Below are positions 37,446-48,097 of a stretch of DNA of 64,000 nucleotides, in pieces (the first letter of the stretch is position 1; each line of letters opens with the position of its first letter). Origin of the DNA: Nesterenkonia populi (GTDB lineage Bacteria > Actinomycetota > Actinomycetes > Actinomycetales > Micrococcaceae). The notes beneath the pieces were generated by a model that saw only the letters and a program-made list of their open reading frames with translations, was not told the DNA's origin and did not search any database. The position numbers and the translations under genes are program-made. The DNA lies in the NCBI RefSeq assembly GCF_007994735.1, contig NZ_VOIL01000001.1, positions 1,550,001 through 1,614,000 on the forward strand. Direction: 5' to 3'.

Positions 37446-37739
37446 ATGGGCAAGCGCAGGAGCAGCAAGTGGCAGCGGGAGCACCGTCCCCTGTCCGCCG
37501 GGTTCCTCGCCCCCGGCGGCATCTCCTCAGGCCGCGTCTCCCGCCGAGACGGTGACTATCACGTCCGCTACATTCCCGGGACCGAGGCGTCGAAGCCCTA
37601 CACATGCCCCGGCTGCCGGTTAAGCATTCCACCAGGAACACCGCATATCGTCGCCTGGCGAGCCGACTCCATCCTGGGCGACCAGTTCGCCGCGGAAGAG
37701 CGCAGGCACTGGCACAGCCAATGCTGGCGGATCGGCTGA
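37446..37739 (+). CDS. Small conserved actinobacterial protein with zinc-ribbon-like cysteines
   Basis: 97 aa from the ATG at 37446; an ATG at 37437 is equally possible. A basic N-terminus (GKRRSSKWQREHR) is followed by CPGC and a later HWHSQCW, a C-x2-C plus H/C arrangement that could hold one zinc ion. Homologues are widespread next to nucS in actinobacteria, often mislabelled ATP/GTP-binding protein; no nucleotide-binding motif is visible. Function unknown; nucleic-acid binding is a guess from the basic arm and zinc site. Confidence 0.7.
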   Translation: MGKRRSSKWQREHRPLSAGFLAPGGISSGRVSRRDGDYHVRYIPGTEASKPYTCPGCRLSIPPGTPHIVAWRADSILGDQFAAEERRHWHSQCWRIG

Positions 37740-37755
37740 CACGCCCAGCGCCCGA

Positions 37756-37785
37756 TTGTAACCATTTCGTTATATTCGGTACTCT
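37756..37785 (+). promoter_or_regulatory. Candidate promoter for the acidic membrane protein gene
   Basis: TTGTAA (37756-37761) and TACTCT (37780-37785) separated by 18 bases, in the most AT-rich stretch of this part of the window. Predicted start of transcription is about 40 bases before the GTG at 37831. Confidence 0.5.
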
Positions 37786-37830
37786 TAGGCGCTGAACATC
37801 TCCCGCCTCCCACCTCAAGGACACCTGAAA

Positions 37831-39861
37831 GTGCGTTTTCTCTCCGCTGTCGCAGCGTTCCTGGCCGGCCTCGTGCTGCTGGCCATGGGCGTCAACGAGC
37901 TCACCGGCTTCACCGCCGAGGAGTCCCACACCGTCTACCCCGAAGGTGTGGAGGACGCCCCCTTCACCGTCGTCACCGACGAGCTGATCGACGAGGAGGA
38001 AGGCCGCGAAGAGTTCACCATCGAGGCGGAGGGTGAGTACACCCTGGCGCTCGGCCGCACCTACGACATCGACGCCTGGCTCGACGGAGTCGCCCACAAC
38101 CGCATCCTGGGCGTCGCCCAGTCCGAGGACCCCGAGGCGGACTCCCACGTGGAGGCCGAATACGTCGACGGTGAGGAGACCATTGAGAACCCGGCCGACT
38201 CTGACCTCTGGGTCGCAGTCCAGGAGGAGGAGGGCGAGCTCCTGTACCGGTGGAGCACGCCCGATGACTCCGGCGACTGGGCGCTGCTGATCTTCCGCGA
38301 CGGCGAGGAGGCCGCCCCCGCCACGGTGACCACCACCGAGACTGAGTTCTTCTCCCGCGGCCAGGCCATCTGGCTCACCGTCGGCGGCGGGCTGATGCTC
38401 CTCGTCTCCGTGGCTCTCTTCTACTGGGCACTGGGATCCCGCCGCCGCAGGAAGGACGACCAGATGGACAGCTACGAGATCGACCACGCCCCCGATGGAG
38501 AGCAGCAGGAGGGTTCCGGCTCCGGCCGGGGCGGCGCTGCCACAACCCTCGCAGCGGCCTTGGCGCTGGCCCTGGGCCTGAACGCCCTGCCCGCCTCCCA
38601 GCCCGCGGCATCCGCCGATGAGGAGGAGAACGCCGACGGGACCGCCGAGCCTGACGAGGACCAGCCTGAGGACGACGAGGCAGCGGGCGAGGACGATGCC
38701 TCTGAGGAGGACGCCGAGGACGTCGCCGAGGACGAGGACGCCGAAGCTGAAGTGGAGGGGGAGATGCCTTCGGAGGGCTACTCCGTTCTGCTGCAGTCCC
38801 AGCTCGACGGCATCCTTGAGGACCTCGCCGCTGTGGTCGAGGAGGCCGACGAGGAAGGTGACGCTGAGCTTCTTGAGCCGCGCGTGGGCGACCACGCCCT
38901 GGAGATGCGAGAGCTCGCGTACCGCAACAACGAGATTGCTGACACGGACATGCCGCAGCCGATCGGCACCGAGGTGGTCTCCGCAGCGGTCACCAGCGAC
39001 CAGGAGTTCCCCCGCCAGGCCGTGGTGATGACCGAGCACCCCGACCAGGAGCTGCCCCAGATCCTCGTCCTCGAGCAGGACGACGTGCGGGACAACTACC
39101 GCCTCATCCACCGCACCACCATGGCGCCGGGCACAGAGTTCTCCGCGATCTCTCCGGAGGAGGGCGGCATCAGCTCTGTCTCCCTGGAGGGCGAGGGCTT
39201 CCTGTCCGGCCTGGCCGAGTACTTCTCAGACGCTGAGCACGACTACGGGCAGAACGTTGATGAGAGCATCTACATCGAGGACGTGCACGAGTACTACGAA
39301 GAGATCAACGACGGTGCTGAAGCCGTTGACATCGACTTCTCCCTCGAGGACGTCTCCCAGGAGATGACCGGCCTGGAGCTGCAGGACGGCTCGCAGCTGC
39401 TCGCCGGGCACTTCTCCCGGACGATGGAGTTCACACCCCAAGAGTCGGGTGACACGATCTACCTCGAGAATGACCTCATCGAAGCCTTCGTCGGCACTGA
39501 CTGGACCACCTGGCCTACGCGGATGACCACGGTCCACTCTGTGCTCCTGCACGTGCCCGCAGACTTCGATCCCGAAGAGGACACCGATGAGCAGGGCATC
39601 ACCCTGCTCGGCATCTCGCAGGTCGAGGAGTCCGCCTACATCGATGTGCCCGAATGGGCCGACGACTACGACGGCGCTCTCCCGCCCGAGGGCGAGGACG
39701 AAGAGGCTGACGCGGACGCCTCCGAGGACGACGACGAGCCGGCTGACGAGGACGACGACGAGTCCGCGGATGACGAAGACTCGGAGGACGATGAGGACTC
39801 TGAGAGCGACAACGGCGATAATGGTGACGACGAGGACGAAGACACCGACGACGAGGACTGA
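37831..39861 (+). CDS. Very acidic membrane/secreted protein, apparently a two-part fusion
   Basis: 676 aa, no recognised family. Part one: N-terminal hydrophobic helix (1-24), a 150-residue outside domain, a second helix (179-201) and RRRRK (204-208), which predicts the following region is inside. Part two: a stretch at 236-262 that looks like a complete signal peptide ending AASA, then an Asp/Glu-rich linker (263-310), a globular domain (about 315-610) and a tail of some 65 residues that is nearly all Asp, Glu and Ser. The topology puts both domains outside. The tail would bind cations or suit high salt. GTG start; AAGGACACCTGAAA precedes it. Confidence 0.7.
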   Translation: MRFLSAVAAFLAGLVLLAMGVNELTGFTAEESHTVYPEGVEDAPFTVVTDELIDEEEGREEFTIEAEGEYTLALGRTYDIDAWLDGVAHNRILGVAQSEDPEADSHVEAEYVDGEETIENPADSDLWVAVQEEEGELLYRWSTPDDSGDWALLIFRDGEEAAPATVTTTETEFFSRGQAIWLTVGGGLMLLVSVALFYWALGSRRRRKDDQMDSYEIDHAPDGEQQEGSGSGRGGAATTLAAALALALGLNALPASQPAASADEEENADGTAEPDEDQPEDDEAAGEDDASEEDAEDVAEDEDAEAEVEGEMPSEGYSVLLQSQLDGILEDLAAVVEEADEEGDAELLEPRVGDHALEMRELAYRNNEIADTDMPQPIGTEVVSAAVTSDQEFPRQAVVMTEHPDQELPQILVLEQDDVRDNYRLIHRTTMAPGTEFSAISPEEGGISSVSLEGEGFLSGLAEYFSDAEHDYGQNVDESIYIEDVHEYYEEINDGAEAVDIDFSLEDVSQEMTGLELQDGSQLLAGHFSRTMEFTPQESGDTIYLENDLIEAFVGTDWTTWPTRMTTVHSVLLHVPADFDPEEDTDEQGITLLGISQVEESAYIDVPEWADDYDGALPPEGEDEEADADASEDDDEPADEDDDESADDEDSEDDEDSESDNGDNGDDEDEDTDDED

Positions 39862-39865
39862 TCGA

Positions 39866-40819
39866 ATGACGAACCAGCCCGCCGGCCCAGCCGGAGCCAG
39901 TGTGAACGCCAGGGGAGCGGTGGATCTCTCCGCCCTCTCCGGGCAGCAGGCCCCCGCACAGCAGCAGCCCGCAGCTCAGCGGTCCGCAGACGGCGGCCCC
40001 GGCCGCGACTCATGGGCCATCGCGGTGCAGCCTCAGGAGCTTCAGCAGGTGCTGCAGCTCTCCTCACAGGCCCCGGTGCTGGTCCTCATCCATGGTGAGG
40101 ACCCCACCTCTCAGCAGTTCCGCGACGCGCTGACCCGGGCGGTCGACTCCAAGGCGGGCCGGGCCGTGCTCGCGACCATCGACGCCGCCGCCAACCCGCA
40201 GCTTGCCCAGCAGGCTGGCCAGCTGCCAGTGGTGACTGCGTTCCTGGGCGGGCAGCCGATGGGCGAATTCGACTCCAGCGCTCCAGCGGAGCAGCTGCCG
40301 CAGGTGGTGGACCAGATCCTGCAGATGGCCACCCAGAACGGCATCACGGGAACGGTTCCCGCCCAGTCGCGCCAGAGCGACGGCGAGGAGGGGCAGGAGC
40401 AGGAGCTCCCCCCGCTGCACCAGAAGGCCCACGAAGCTCTGGAGCAGGGCGACCTCGACGGCGCCGTCTCCGCTTACGAGCAGGCGCTGAAGGATAGCCC
40501 CGGCGACGAGGACGCCAAACTCGGCATTGCGCAGGTGAAGCTCATGCAGCGCACCCAGGACGCAGACCTCGCGGCCGTCCGCCAGCAGGCCGCAGACCAG
40601 CCCGACAGCGCCGAGGCCCAGACCGCGGTGGCTGACATGGACGTGCTCGGCGGTCACGTGGAGGACGCCTTCGCCCGCCTCATCCGCTTCATCCAGACCC
40701 ACCCGGGGGAGGAGCGGGAGACCGCACGAAAGCACCTGGTGGAGCTCTACAGCATCGTCGGCGACGATGACCCGCGCGTCGCCAAGTCGCGCCGCGACCT
40801 GGCGCGCGCGCTGTTCTAG
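39866..40819 (+). CDS. Thioredoxin-fold plus TPR protein, YbbN/CnoX-like
   Basis: 317 aa. After a Gln/Ala-rich N-terminus, residues about 50-155 follow the thioredoxin fold (APVLVLIHGEDPTS, LPVVTAFLGGQPMGEF) but have Glu-Asp-Pro in place of the CxxC, so it is not a disulfide enzyme. The C-terminal half is helical with TPR-like repeats (ALEQGDLDGAVSAYEQALKDSPGDEDAKLGIA). This matches YbbN/CnoX-like co-chaperones; actinobacterial members sit near holA. It begins 4 bases after the acidic gene, ATG at 39866. Confidence 0.8.
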   Translation: MTNQPAGPAGASVNARGAVDLSALSGQQAPAQQQPAAQRSADGGPGRDSWAIAVQPQELQQVLQLSSQAPVLVLIHGEDPTSQQFRDALTRAVDSKAGRAVLATIDAAANPQLAQQAGQLPVVTAFLGGQPMGEFDSSAPAEQLPQVVDQILQMATQNGITGTVPAQSRQSDGEEGQEQELPPLHQKAHEALEQGDLDGAVSAYEQALKDSPGDEDAKLGIAQVKLMQRTQDADLAAVRQQAADQPDSAEAQTAVADMDVLGGHVEDAFARLIRFIQTHPGEERETARKHLVELYSIVGDDDPRVAKSRRDLARALF

Positions 40820-40825
40820 GCCCTT

Positions 40826-41839
40826 ATGCCGCCGCGCAGCGCTGCCAGGGGCAGCTCCTCGAAGTCCAGCGGAGTCAGTTTCCGGTCAGCGGAGCCGGCT
40901 CCGCTGGTGCTGCTCCGAGGCTCCGAGGATTACCTCGCCGCCCGTGCCCTGGACCGCATCAAGCAGGGCCTGCGTGAGCAGCATGCCGAACTCGAGTACA
41001 CGCGCCTGGACGTATCCGACGCTGCTGCGGGCGAGCTCCCCGCCCTGGCTTCGCCCTCCCTCTTCGGCGAGCCCCGGCTGATCCTGGCCGAGGACCTTGC
41101 CCGGACCAGCGACGCCTTCCTCACTGATGCACTGTCCTACCTGGAGCAGCCCGCCGATGAGGAGGTCACCCTGGTGCTGCGGCACACTGGGGGCAACCGG
41201 GGCAAGAAGCTTCTCGATGCACTGGCCCAGCGCGCCGTCGTCGTGGACTGTGCTCCCGTGAAGTCGGACAGCGACAAGCTGGACTTTCTGCGCCAGGAGT
41301 TCCGGGCCGCGCGCCGCACCATCCACCCCGATGCCGCCCGCGCCCTGGTCGCCGCCGCCGGCGGAACGCTGTCCGACCTCGGCTCAGCCTCACAGCAGCT
41401 GCTGCGCGACGTCTCCGGGGACATCACCGCCGAGCACGTGGACAAGTACTTCGGCGGCCGCGTGGAGGCCAGCGCCTTCAAAGTTGCCGACGCCGCGTTC
41501 GAGGGCCGGGGCGAGGCAGCGGTCCGGCTCTACCGGCACGCTGTCGCCACCGGCGTCTCGCCCATCGCTGTCACTGCCGCCCTCGCGCGCAAGGGCCGGC
41601 AGGTCGCGGCTCTGGTGGACCACCGAGGGCGGCCGGACCAGCTCGCCTCGGCCCTCGGGGCGGCACCTTGGCAGCTGAAGCAGTCCGCAGAGGTCGCCCG
41701 CGGGTGGACCCCGCGGGCCGCGGCTCAGGCCGTGGAGGCCGTTGCGGCCGCCGATGCCGAGGCCAAAGGTGCTGCCCGGACCCCCGAGTACTCCGTGGAG
41801 CGAGCCGTTGCGGCCATCGCGGCCGCGGCCGGACGCTGA
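40826..41839 (+). CDS. holA: DNA polymerase III subunit delta
   Basis: Clamp-loader wrench that opens the beta clamp. 337 aa with the early LVLLRGSEDYLAARAL segment, a RecA-like central fold (FGEPRLILAEDLA) and an all-helical collar domain at the C-terminus. It begins 6 bases after the preceding gene. In other bacteria holA also directly precedes rpsT on one or other strand, as here. Confidence 0.9.
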   Translation: MPPRSAARGSSSKSSGVSFRSAEPAPLVLLRGSEDYLAARALDRIKQGLREQHAELEYTRLDVSDAAAGELPALASPSLFGEPRLILAEDLARTSDAFLTDALSYLEQPADEEVTLVLRHTGGNRGKKLLDALAQRAVVVDCAPVKSDSDKLDFLRQEFRAARRTIHPDAARALVAAAGGTLSDLGSASQQLLRDVSGDITAEHVDKYFGGRVEASAFKVADAAFEGRGEAAVRLYRHAVATGVSPIAVTAALARKGRQVAALVDHRGRPDQLASALGAAPWQLKQSAEVARGWTPRAAAQAVEAVAAADAEAKGAARTPEYSVERAVAAIAAAAGR

Positions 41840-41858
41840 GAAGCCGGGCCGGCTCTGC

Positions 41859-42062
41859 TACGATTGATCACTAGTGTCCAAAGACCTGAAAAGGTCGAAG
41901 AGCATTCCCGGCGACGGCATCAGCGCCTGCGGCTCAGGGCCCCTCTACCCGACGGGCTGCAGGTCTTATCGCCATGGTTCCCCACACCACTGAAGTCTTC
42001 CGCCGTCGTGCCCCAGGGATGTGCAGCCCATCAACGACGCACACAGAACAGGAAGAACGACG
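41859..42062 (+). promoter_or_regulatory. Structured leader of rpsT with competing stems
   Basis: A TACGAT -10 candidate (41859-41864) would give a leader of nearly 190 bases, long for a gene this small. The strand GACCT (41883-41887) can pair with AGGTC at 41892-41896, closing a GAAA tetraloop, or as part of AAGACCTG (41881-41888) with CAGGTCTT (41960-41967), a perfect 8-bp match. The two cannot form together, the hallmark of a switch. S20 autocontrol is known in E. coli; here it is inference. Confidence 0.45.
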
Positions 42063-42323
42063 ATGGCAAACATCAAGTCTCAGAAGAAGCGCATTCTCAC
42101 CAATGAGAAGGCCCGCCAGCGCAACCAGGGCGTGAAGTCGGAGCTGAAGACCGCCGTGAAGAAGGTCCGCAACGCTGTCGCCGCCGGCGACAAGGACGCC
42201 GCAGCGGCCGCTCACAGCCAAGCCGCCCGCAAGCTGGACAAAGCCGTCTCCAAGGGCGTCATCCACAAGAACCAGGCCGCCAACCGCAAGTCCGGCCTGG
42301 CTGCTCAGGTGAACTCCCTCTGA
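42063..42323 (+). CDS. rpsT: 30S ribosomal protein S20
   Basis: 86 aa basic, all-helical protein of the small subunit, starting [21 protein letters not shown] as in the family. The ATG at 42063 follows GGAAGAACGACG; an in-frame ATG at 42021 lies in the leader and gives a non-family N-terminus. A strong hairpin follows the gene. Confidence 0.97.
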   Translation: MANIKSQKKRILTNEKARQRNQGVKSELKTAVKKVRNAVAAGDKDAAAAAHSQAARKLDKAVSKGVIHKNQAANRKSGLAAQVNSL

Positions 42324-42341
42324 TCGCCGCCTGATCGTCGC

Positions 42342-42378
42342 CGGAAGGCTCCGCTCCGCACTGGAGCGGAGCCTTCCG
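42342..42378 (+). terminator. Hairpin terminator after rpsT
   Basis: A perfect 16-bp stem (42342-42357 with 42363-42378) and a 5-base loop GCACT, 18 bases after the rpsT stop. There is no T-run. It isolates rpsT as a single-gene unit before lepA. Confidence 0.78.
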
Positions 42379-42419
42379 CGTACTATGGAGCCCTAAGCCC
42401 GCCCGCCGTCGAGCAAAGG

Positions 42420-44294
<1,875 letters not shown>

Positions 44295-45569
44295 TTGGCT
44301 CCCTCCGCCCTGCCTCTGGGCGACCCGGCTCCGGCTGACGGGAGCTTTCCCCCGGAGGTCCTGCAGGCGCTGCCGGCGCGGGCCGGCAAGCCCCTTGGTC
44401 TCTATGTCCACATTCCGTTCTGCTCCGTGCGGTGCGGGTACTGCGACTTCAACACCTACACCGCTGAGGATCTCGGCCCCGGGGCCTCTCGGCAGTCCTA
44501 CCCGGACACCCTCATCTCGGAGCTGGAATTCGCCCGCCGGGTGCTCGATGAGGCCGGCGCCCCGGCTCGTGCCCTCTCGACGGTCTTCTTCGGGGGAGGA
44601 ACGCCGACCCTTCTGCCGGCTGAGGATCTGGCACGGATTCTGGCCGCGGTGCGTGAGCTGTTCGGCTGTGTCCCCGGTGCTGAGATCACCACCGAGGCGA
44701 ATCCGGACACGGTGACGCCCGAGTCAGCGCGCGTGCTGGCCGAGGCAGGGTTCACCCGCATCAGCCTCGGCATGCAGTCGGCTGTGCCTGATGTGCTGGC
44801 CGTCCTGGACCGGACGCACGACCCTCGGAATGTCCCGGCAGCGGTGGAGGCGGCCCGCTCCGCCGGCCTGCAGGTGAGCCTGGATCTCATCTACGGGACC
44901 CCGGGAGAGTCCCTGGCAGATTGGCGGGAGAGCCTCGAGGCGGCCATCGGGATGGGCCCGGATCACATCTCTGCGTACTCTCTGATCGTGGAGGAGGGCA
45001 CGGCCATGGCTGCGGCAGTCAGGCGCGGCGAGCTGCCAGACGTCGACGGCGATGACCACGCGGATAAGTACCTGCTGGCTGATGAGCTGCTGAGCGCGGC
45101 CGGCTACGGCTGGTATGAGGTGTCCAACTGGTCGACCTCCCAGGCCACGCGTTCCCAGCACAACCTGAACTACTGGCTGGACTCGGACTGGTGGGGCGCC
45201 GGCCCAGGGGCGCACTCCCACCTGGCGGGGCTGCGCTGGTGGAACGCCAAGCATCCGGCGGCCTATGCCCAGCGGCTGCACCAAGGGATATCGCCCGGTC
45301 AGGGGCGTGAGGTCCTCGACGCGGAGGCTCAGGCCCTGGAGCATCTGATGCTGCGTCTGCGCATCGCCGAGGGACTGGACATAGCTGAGCACAACGCGCT
45401 GCCCGGCTCAGCTACGGTCAGTCCGGAGGCGTTGGCGCAGCTGGCGGCTGAGGGCCTCATCGAACCGGAGAAGGCCAGGCGGACCTCATCGCATCCCCAG
45501 GGCCGAGCAGTGCTGACCCTCCGGGGCCGGCTGCTGGCCGATGCCGTCACCCACCGCCTGGCCGGCTGA
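44295..45569 (+). CDS. hemW: Radical SAM heme chaperone HemW
   Basis: Binds heme and a 4Fe-4S cluster and delivers heme; often mislabelled oxygen-independent coproporphyrinogen oxidase. 424 aa with CSVRCGYCDF, the HemW-type C-x3-C-x2-C motif, FFGGGTPTLL and the C-terminal HNLNYW. It lacks the extra N-terminal cysteine stretch of true HemN. Start is TTG directly after the lepA TAG; no other start lies before the conserved LYVHIPFC, so TTG is likely real. The gene order lepA-hemW-hrcA-dnaJ is classic, here interrupted by two minus-strand genes. Confidence 0.93.
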   Translation: MAPSALPLGDPAPADGSFPPEVLQALPARAGKPLGLYVHIPFCSVRCGYCDFNTYTAEDLGPGASRQSYPDTLISELEFARRVLDEAGAPARALSTVFFGGGTPTLLPAEDLARILAAVRELFGCVPGAEITTEANPDTVTPESARVLAEAGFTRISLGMQSAVPDVLAVLDRTHDPRNVPAAVEAARSAGLQVSLDLIYGTPGESLADWRESLEAAIGMGPDHISAYSLIVEEGTAMAAAVRRGELPDVDGDDHADKYLLADELLSAAGYGWYEVSNWSTSQATRSQHNLNYWLDSDWWGAGPGAHSHLAGLRWWNAKHPAAYAQRLHQGISPGQGREVLDAEAQALEHLMLRLRIAEGLDIAEHNALPGSATVSPEALAQLAAEGLIEPEKARRTSSHPQGRAVLTLRGRLLADAVTHRLAG

Positions 45570-45572
45570 GGC

Positions 45573-45977
45573 CTACTCGATGAAGCGGAAGTTGAGTCGG
45601 TAGCGGTAGGGGCGGCCCTTGTTGCACTCTGCGCCCGCGACGAGCCCGGTGATGGCCATGATGGCCCAGAGGAAGACGGCGCTGAGGCTGAAGATCCAGC
45701 CGACGGCCGGCAGGTATCCGAGCGCGAAGAGCGCGATCAGAACGATGGTCAGCGGCAGGGTGAAGTTCAGCGCCTCCCGGGATTCCTGCGCGGTGAAGGG
45801 GCCGCGGTCGCGGAAGATCAGGTAGACGCCCAAGGAGGGGAAGCATCCGGCGAGGCCGCCGAAGTGGGCAAGGGTGGCCCACCGGCGATCCTCCTCAGGG
45901 GTCAGCGGCGGGGCGGACGAATCGGAGCCGCGCATCTGCTGGGATGCGGTGGGGCGGGAAGTGTGCGACTGCGACAT
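45573..45977 (-). CDS. DUF4870 (Tic20-like) membrane protein
   Basis: 134 aa with three to four hydrophobic helices after a polar N-terminus; the segment TPEEDRRWATLAHFGGLAG and RDRGPFTAQESREALNF match the DUF4870 pattern. ATG at 45977 was chosen over 46034. It converges with hemW, with only 3 bases between stops, so the two transcripts must overlap. Function unknown. Confidence 0.8.
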   Translation of the reverse strand: MSQSHTSRPTASQQMRGSDSSAPPLTPEEDRRWATLAHFGGLAGCFPSLGVYLIFRDRGPFTAQESREALNFTLPLTIVLIALFALGYLPAVGWIFSLSAVFLWAIMAITGLVAGAECNKGRPYRYRLNFRFIE

Positions 45978-46083
45978 GCGTCCAATTTTACGACTGTCCG
46001 CCTGAACAGCCGCTGATACCTGTGAAATGGGCACGAGGGCGTGTCACGCCGGATGATGAGCGGGTGAGGCGCGCCAGCAGGGA

Positions 46084-46929
46084 CTAGACCGTCACGAAGT
46101 CGATCAGCTCCTCGACGCGTCCCAGCAGAGTGGGCTCGAGGTCCACGTAGCTGCGGACCCGGCCGAGAATCTGCTTCCAGCCGTGAGCGATGTCGCGCTG
46201 GCTGCTGTGCGGCAGGCCAAGCGCTCTGAGAGTGCCGACTTTGATGTCGGTGCCGCGAGGAATGCGCGGCCATTCCTCCAGGCCGACGCGTTCGGGCTTC
46301 ACGGCCTGCCACACGTCCACATAGGGGTGGCCGAGGATGAGCACGTTTCCGCGGGCGCCCGGCTGAGACATCACCTCCTGGGCTATTCGGGTCTCCTTCG
46401 AACCGGGGACGAGGTGGTCCAGCAGCACTCCGAGGCGGCGGTGGGGGGCGGGCTGGAACTCGGCCACGGCGCCCCTGAGGTCGTCGGCGCCGTGGAGAGG
46501 CTCCACGACGATCCCTTCGGCGCGCAGGTCGTCGCCCCAGACCTTCTCGACCAGTTCGGCGTCGTGGGTGCCTTCGACCCAGATGCGGGAGGCGCGAGCG
46601 GCCCGGGCCCTCTGGCCGGTGACGGCGAAGGACCCTGAGGCGGTGCGCCGGGGCGCTGCCCGGACGGTCCTGGGCTGGGGCGCAATGAGCTCCACGGGCT
46701 CTCCGTCGATGAGGAACCCAGGGCCCAGCGGGAAGGTTCGGACGGCTCCGCGCCGGTCCTCGAGCCGGACGCTGCGGACGCCGTGGACGTGGTCGAGTCC
46801 GACGACGGCGCCCGTCCAGCCGGTCTCCGTCTCCTCCACGACGGTGCCTGTCTCCGCCGGCGCCTGCGGCAGCTGAGGCGCTCGGCGGTGGGCGGAGAGG
46901 TCCTGCGGTCCCCATGAGTGCATCGGCAT
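46084..46929 (-). CDS. DUF3097 family protein
   Basis: 281 aa soluble protein found in actinobacteria, of unknown function. Segments such as RIWVEGTHDAELVEKVWGDDLR and RGNVLILGHPYVDVWQAVKPE are strongly conserved in the family; the first resembles a toprim-like start, but that is only a resemblance. ATG at 46929 was chosen; 46923 is also possible and there is no Shine-Dalgarno. It is divergent from hrcA. Confidence 0.82.
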   Translation of the reverse strand: MPMHSWGPQDLSAHRRAPQLPQAPAETGTVVEETETGWTGAVVGLDHVHGVRSVRLEDRRGAVRTFPLGPGFLIDGEPVELIAPQPRTVRAAPRRTASGSFAVTGQRARAARASRIWVEGTHDAELVEKVWGDDLRAEGIVVEPLHGADDLRGAVAEFQPAPHRRLGVLLDHLVPGSKETRIAQEVMSQPGARGNVLILGHPYVDVWQAVKPERVGLEEWPRIPRGTDIKVGTLRALGLPHSSQRDIAHGWKQILGRVRSYVDLEPTLLGRVEELIDFVTV

Positions 46930-47000
46930 AGGGTGAGACTCTAGTGAGGCGGGGCTCCCGGCTCGCGGCGACGCGCCATGGCGGGAGCAGCGTCCACCCG

Positions 47001-47032
47001 TATAATTAGCAGTCGACATTGGAGAGTGCTAA
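47001..47032 (+). promoter_or_regulatory. CIRCE element and -10 box of hrcA
   Basis: TTAGCAGTC (47006-47014), nine bases, then GAGTGCTAA (47024-47032). The CIRCE consensus is TTAGCACTC-N9-GAGTGCTAA, so there is one mismatch, in the left arm. A perfect TATAAT -10 (47001-47006) abuts the left arm, and the AAGGAGG ribosome site begins in the right arm, so HrcA bound here would block its own transcription. Confidence 0.92.
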
Positions 47033-47043
47033 GGAGGTGCGCG

Positions 47044-48069
47044 GTGTCCGACACCCGGCGGCTGCAGGTGCTGCGAGCCATCGTGGAGGACTACGTCCAC
47101 ACCCGTGAGCCGGTGGGCTCCAGGGCGCTCGTGGAGCGGCACAACCTGGAGGTCTCCCCGGCGACCATCCGCAATGACATGGCCCAGCTGGAGGAGGACG
47201 GGCTGATCGCCGCCCCGCACACCTCTGCGGGGCGCATCCCCACCGACTCCGGATACAGGCTGTTCGTCGACCGGATCACTGAGGTCCGTCCGCTCTCCAA
47301 GGCTGAGCGCCGGGCCATGGATCTGCTCGCGGACACCGCCGATGACCACGAGGCGATGCTTGAGCAGACCGTGCGGCTGCTCGCCACGCTGACCAACCAG
47401 GTGGCCGTGGCCCAGTATCCGCAGCAGACCTCGGCGAAGATCCGGCACGTCGACGTCGTCCCGGTCACCGGGACCCGGGCGGTGGTGATCGTGATCCTCT
47501 CCACGGGCAAGGTGGAGCAGCGGATGGTCACCCTGCCCCAGCCCGCACAGGACGATTCCCTCCACACGATCGGGCTTCGGCTCTCCGAGAAGCTCGCGGG
47601 CCGGTCAGCCTCCGCCCTGCCCCTGCCGGCGGAGAGCCTGATGGGCGCCGTCGAGCCTGCCCTGCGGCCGGCCATGGCGATCATCGCCAACGCGCTCGAG
47701 GGTCTGCTGGAGTCGGGCCGGGTGGATCGCATCATCATGGCCGGCACTGCTAACCTCGCCAAGTCAGGCGGGGACTTCGGCCCCTCCATCGCCCCGATCC
47801 TTGAGGCCCTGGAGGAGCAGGTGACCCTGCTGCGGCTGCTGCACGAGATGCAGCAGGACCGGCGGGGCCTCTCCATCCGGATCGGCCAGGAGACCTCGCA
47901 CCGTTCTCTGGTGGAGACCTCCGTGGTAGCCGCCGAGTACGTGCCCTCCGACGCCGGGGGCGAAGGCGCCAAGCTCGGCGTCGTCGGCCCCACCCGAATG
48001 GACTACACCTCAACGATGTCGGCCGTGCGGGCCATGGCGCGGTACCTTTCGCGCATCCTGTCCGAATAG
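47044..48069 (+). CDS. hrcA: Heat-inducible transcription repressor HrcA
   Basis: Repressor of heat-shock genes, binding CIRCE. 341 aa with an N-terminal winged helix (RRLQVLRAIVEDYVHTREPVGSRAL, SPATIRNDMAQLEEDGLI) and the HrcA dimerisation/inserted domains. The GTG at 47044 follows AAGGAGG at 6 bases. It is preceded by its own CIRCE element and followed 28 bases later by dnaJ, so the pair should be autorepressed and heat-induced. Confidence 0.97.
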   Translation: MSDTRRLQVLRAIVEDYVHTREPVGSRALVERHNLEVSPATIRNDMAQLEEDGLIAAPHTSAGRIPTDSGYRLFVDRITEVRPLSKAERRAMDLLADTADDHEAMLEQTVRLLATLTNQVAVAQYPQQTSAKIRHVDVVPVTGTRAVVIVILSTGKVEQRMVTLPQPAQDDSLHTIGLRLSEKLAGRSASALPLPAESLMGAVEPALRPAMAIIANALEGLLESGRVDRIIMAGTANLAKSGGDFGPSIAPILEALEEQVTLLRLLHEMQQDRRGLSIRIGQETSHRSLVETSVVAAEYVPSDAGGEGAKLGVVGPTRMDYTSTMSAVRAMARYLSRILSE

Positions 48070-48097
48070 AGAACCAAAAGGGTGAGAACCACAGCTG

